A stretch of 49,467 nucleotides of DNA, from the NCBI GenBank assembly GCA_003402705.1, contig QQNF01000026.1:1-49467 (forward strand), given 5' to 3'. Source of the DNA: Verrucomicrobiota bacterium (GTDB lineage Bacteria; Verrucomicrobiota; Verrucomicrobiia; Verrucomicrobiales; V1-33). Under the pieces are notes generated by a model that worked only from the letters and a program-made list of their open reading frames with translations, made no database searches and was not told the DNA's origin. This document shows positions 47,996-49,467 of the stretch, piece by piece. Both the position numbers and the translations under genes were made by a program. The first letter of the stretch is position 1; each line of letters opens with the position of its first letter.

Positions 47996-48997
47996 TCAGG
48001 ACTGCTTCGATTTGTCGAACTGGGCGTCGAAGACGATGTTCGAGGAGGGGAAGTCGACGCGTTTGACGTAGGCTGCGGACTCGGCGGCTCCGAATTCGCG
48101 GTCCATGCCGCCGTCTTCCCATTCGACGCTGAGGGGGCCGGCGTAACCGGTGTCATTGAGGGCGCGGATGATTTTTTCGAAGTTGATGTTGCCGCGGCCG
48201 ACGGACTTGAAGTCCCAGAAGCGCTCAGGCTTGTGGAAGTCGACGTGACCGCCGAAGACACCGGCTTCGGAGCCGAGATTCCATGCGACGTCCTTCATGT
48301 GGACGTGGAAGATGCGGTCGTGGAACTTGCGGATGAAGCCGACGTAGTCGACGCCCTGATAGCCGAAGTGTGAGGGGTCGTAGTTGAAGCCGAAGGCGGG
48401 GTGGAAGTCGAGGGCTTCGAGGGCGCGCTGGGCGCTGCTGATGTCGAAGGCGATTTCGGTGGGATGGACTTCGAGGGCGTAGCGGACGCCGCACTTGTGG
48501 AATTCATCGAGGATGGGAATGAAGCGCCTGGCGAAGTCCTTGTAGCCGGCATCGATCTGGCCGGGTAGGACTGGGGGGAAGCTGTAGCAGAGATGCCAGA
48601 TGCTGGAGCCGGTGAATCCGTTGACGACTTTGACGCCGAAGCGCTGGGCGGCGTGGGCGGTCTTTTTGAGTTCTTCGGCGGCGCGCTGGCGAACGCCTTC
48701 CGGGTCGCCGTCGCCGTAGATGTAGTCTGGGAGGATGGTCTGGTGACGGGCGTCGATGTTATCGCAGACTGCCTGACCGACGAGGTGGGTTGAGATGGCG
48801 AAGCACTTGAGGCCGACGGCGTCGAGCTGGGCACGGCGGGCATCGCAGTAAGCCTGATTGGCCTTGGCGACTTCAAAGTGGTCGCCCCAGCAGGCGAGTT
48901 CCACGCCGTCGTAGCCGAAGGATTTGGCTTTATGGAGAATGGTGTCGATCGGCAGATCGGCCCACTGACCGGTGAAGAGGGTGACGGGTCTTGGCAT
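47996..48997 (-). CDS. Sugar phosphate isomerase/epimerase-like TIM barrel
   Basis: Predicted 333 residues of the xylose isomerase-like TIM-barrel superfamily (AP endonuclease family 2 fold). The start [16 protein letters not shown] leads into [17 protein letters not shown]. Likely divalent-metal ligands are the Glu in [13 protein letters not shown], Asp/His in [12 protein letters not shown], His in IFHVHMKDV and Glu in [11 protein letters not shown], which closes the active site. Related proteins act on inosose, erythrulose or other sugar derivatives; the substrate here is unknown. ATG at 48997 was chosen over the in-frame 49063 start because the barrel begins directly. It fits the theme of sugar-processing genes with the Tat oxidoreductase. 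Confidence 0.9.
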   Translation of the reverse strand: MPRPVTLFTGQWADLPIDTILHKAKSFGYDGVELACWGDHFEVAKANQAYCDARRAQLDAVGLKCFAISTHLVGQAVCDNIDARHQTILPDYIYGDGDPEGVRQRAAEELKKTAHAAQRFGVKVVNGFTGSSIWHLCYSFPPVLPGQIDAGYKDFARRFIPILDEFHKCGVRYALEVHPTEIAFDISSAQRALEALDFHPAFGFNYDPSHFGYQGVDYVGFIRKFHDRIFHVHMKDVAWNLGSEAGVFGGHVDFHKPERFWDFKSVGRGNINFEKIIRALNDTGYAGPLSVEWEDGGMDREFGAAESAAYVKRVDFPSSNIVFDAQFDKSKQS

Positions 48998-49339
48998 GAG
49001 AGGGAGCGGTTGAATTTGAGGAGGGAAGACAGAGCCGGGCGCAAGCCTACGGCGCTTGGACATGCCACGGCGCGGGGGCTGCTGGCAATGGAAAATCAGC
49101 GCAGCGGACGCGGGTGGGCTGAAGGGCGGAGCGGCGATCGCTATCCTGGCCTCATGTGGCAGGTTTGAGGGAGGGTGCGGTCGCTTGCGTGCGGGGATGA
49201 AACCACTGTGCGAGAGTGCGAGGGTTCCGGCGGAGCTGATTTCGCGGGGTCTGGGTATTCGATGAGCCCTATCGCGGATTTCCGGGCTATTGGTGATCTA
49301 TGGGTGTCTGCTGACTAGGGCAGTCGTTGCAATGCCAGG
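48998..49339. other. Gene-free gap before the window edge
   Basis: This 342-base gap contains no convincing gene, tRNA, hairpin terminator or recognisable promoter. It should hold the promoter for the isomerase. G still exceeds C on the + strand across the gap until about 49.3 kb, after which the skew reverses. Confidence 0.5.
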
Positions 49340-49467
49340 TTACCCCCGCAACTGCCGCAGATTGTACAATTCCCGCCACTCCTTCCCGATCCGCCGCGCT
49401 CCCGTCTTCCGCTGCTCCCGGCTCCTGCCGCCAAACCAGCTCCGGTTTCGTTCAAACCACCCGTCGA
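49340..49467 (-). CDS. 3' end of an unknown basic protein, cut by the window edge
   Basis: On the - strand an open frame enters from the window edge and ends at TAA (49340-49342), giving 41 residues: DGWFERNRSWFGGRSREQRK, then TGARRIGKEWRELYNLRQLR and a final Gly. It is Arg-, Trp- and Leu-rich and highly basic. No family was recognised. The codons are G-ending (CGG, AAG, GAG), the pattern that + strand genes use elsewhere in the window; other - strand genes use C-ending codons. It may be a gene in a segment of reversed skew. Confidence 0.5.
   Translation of the reverse strand, partial: DGWFERNRSWFGGRSREQRKTGARRIGKEWRELYNLRQLRG

Noticed and set aside
49200..49340. dif recombination site at the skew change
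   Set aside because: No sequence close enough to a XerCD site was seen by eye; only a whole-genome search could settle this.

Overview
The window looks like chromosomal DNA from a free-living, high-GC member of the Verrucomicrobiota. This is inferred from gene content, not from a marker gene. The signs are several very large secreted proteins with calcium-binding thrombospondin-type-3-like tails and a shared C-terminal module, an ECF sigma factor translationally coupled to a Ser/Thr kinase with WD40 repeats, a Tat-exported Gfo/Idh/MocA oxidoreductase, a sialate O-acetylesterase-type hydrolase, a sugar dehydrogenase fused to a c-type cytochrome module, and the hairpin and REP repeats often seen in PVC-group genomes. 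No rRNA, tRNA or CRISPR array was seen.

Layout. 0-5.4 kb (+): long G-runs, a YceH-like protein, a GNAT/aminotransferase fusion and a secreted modular protein. 5.4-7.6 kb (-): a phosphoglycolate-phosphatase-like HAD enzyme and the Tat-exported oxidoreductase. 7.8-15.2 kb (+): a large secreted protein with a papain-like Cys/His/Asp arrangement, then the sigma factor/kinase pair. 15.3-18.6 kb: a divergent acetylesterase and fumC, then a repeat-rich gap with a gene remnant. 18.6-23.5 kb (+): the sugar dehydrogenase/cytochrome protein, a 38-bp tandem repeat array and a vapBC toxin-antitoxin pair. 23.8-27.8 kb (-): groL, groS and dnaK in one chaperone cluster. 28.1-29.1 kb (+): two small unknown genes. 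29.3-33.4 kb (-): a serine beta-lactamase-like hydrolase, a Sel1-repeat protein and leuB. 33.5-44.9 kb (-): an 11.4-kb tight cluster of three large secreted proteins of unknown function. 45.1-47.9 kb (+): nuoF, tatA and an endonuclease/exonuclease/phosphatase-family protein. 48.0-49.0 kb (-): a sugar-phosphate isomerase/epimerase-like protein, then the 3' end of a gene cut by the window edge.

How the genes work together. Central metabolism (fumC, leuB, nuoF), protein folding (dnaK-groS-groL) and protein export (tatA and a Tat substrate) are interleaved with a large envelope or extracellular programme. A perfect 18-bp palindrome matching the published Rex redox-repressor consensus sits exactly midway between nuoF and the divergent three-gene secreted cluster. 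It suggests NADH/NAD+ control of nuoF and perhaps of the cluster.

Composition. The + strand is strongly G-rich under genes of both orientations, so + genes use G-ending codons and - genes use C-ending codons. Two places break this rule: vapBC, which looks recently acquired, and the last ~130 bases, where the skew reverses. I found starts from ATG/GTG position, signal peptides and family length, because the G-rich + strand resembles Shine-Dalgarno sequence almost everywhere and the - strand genes show almost none.
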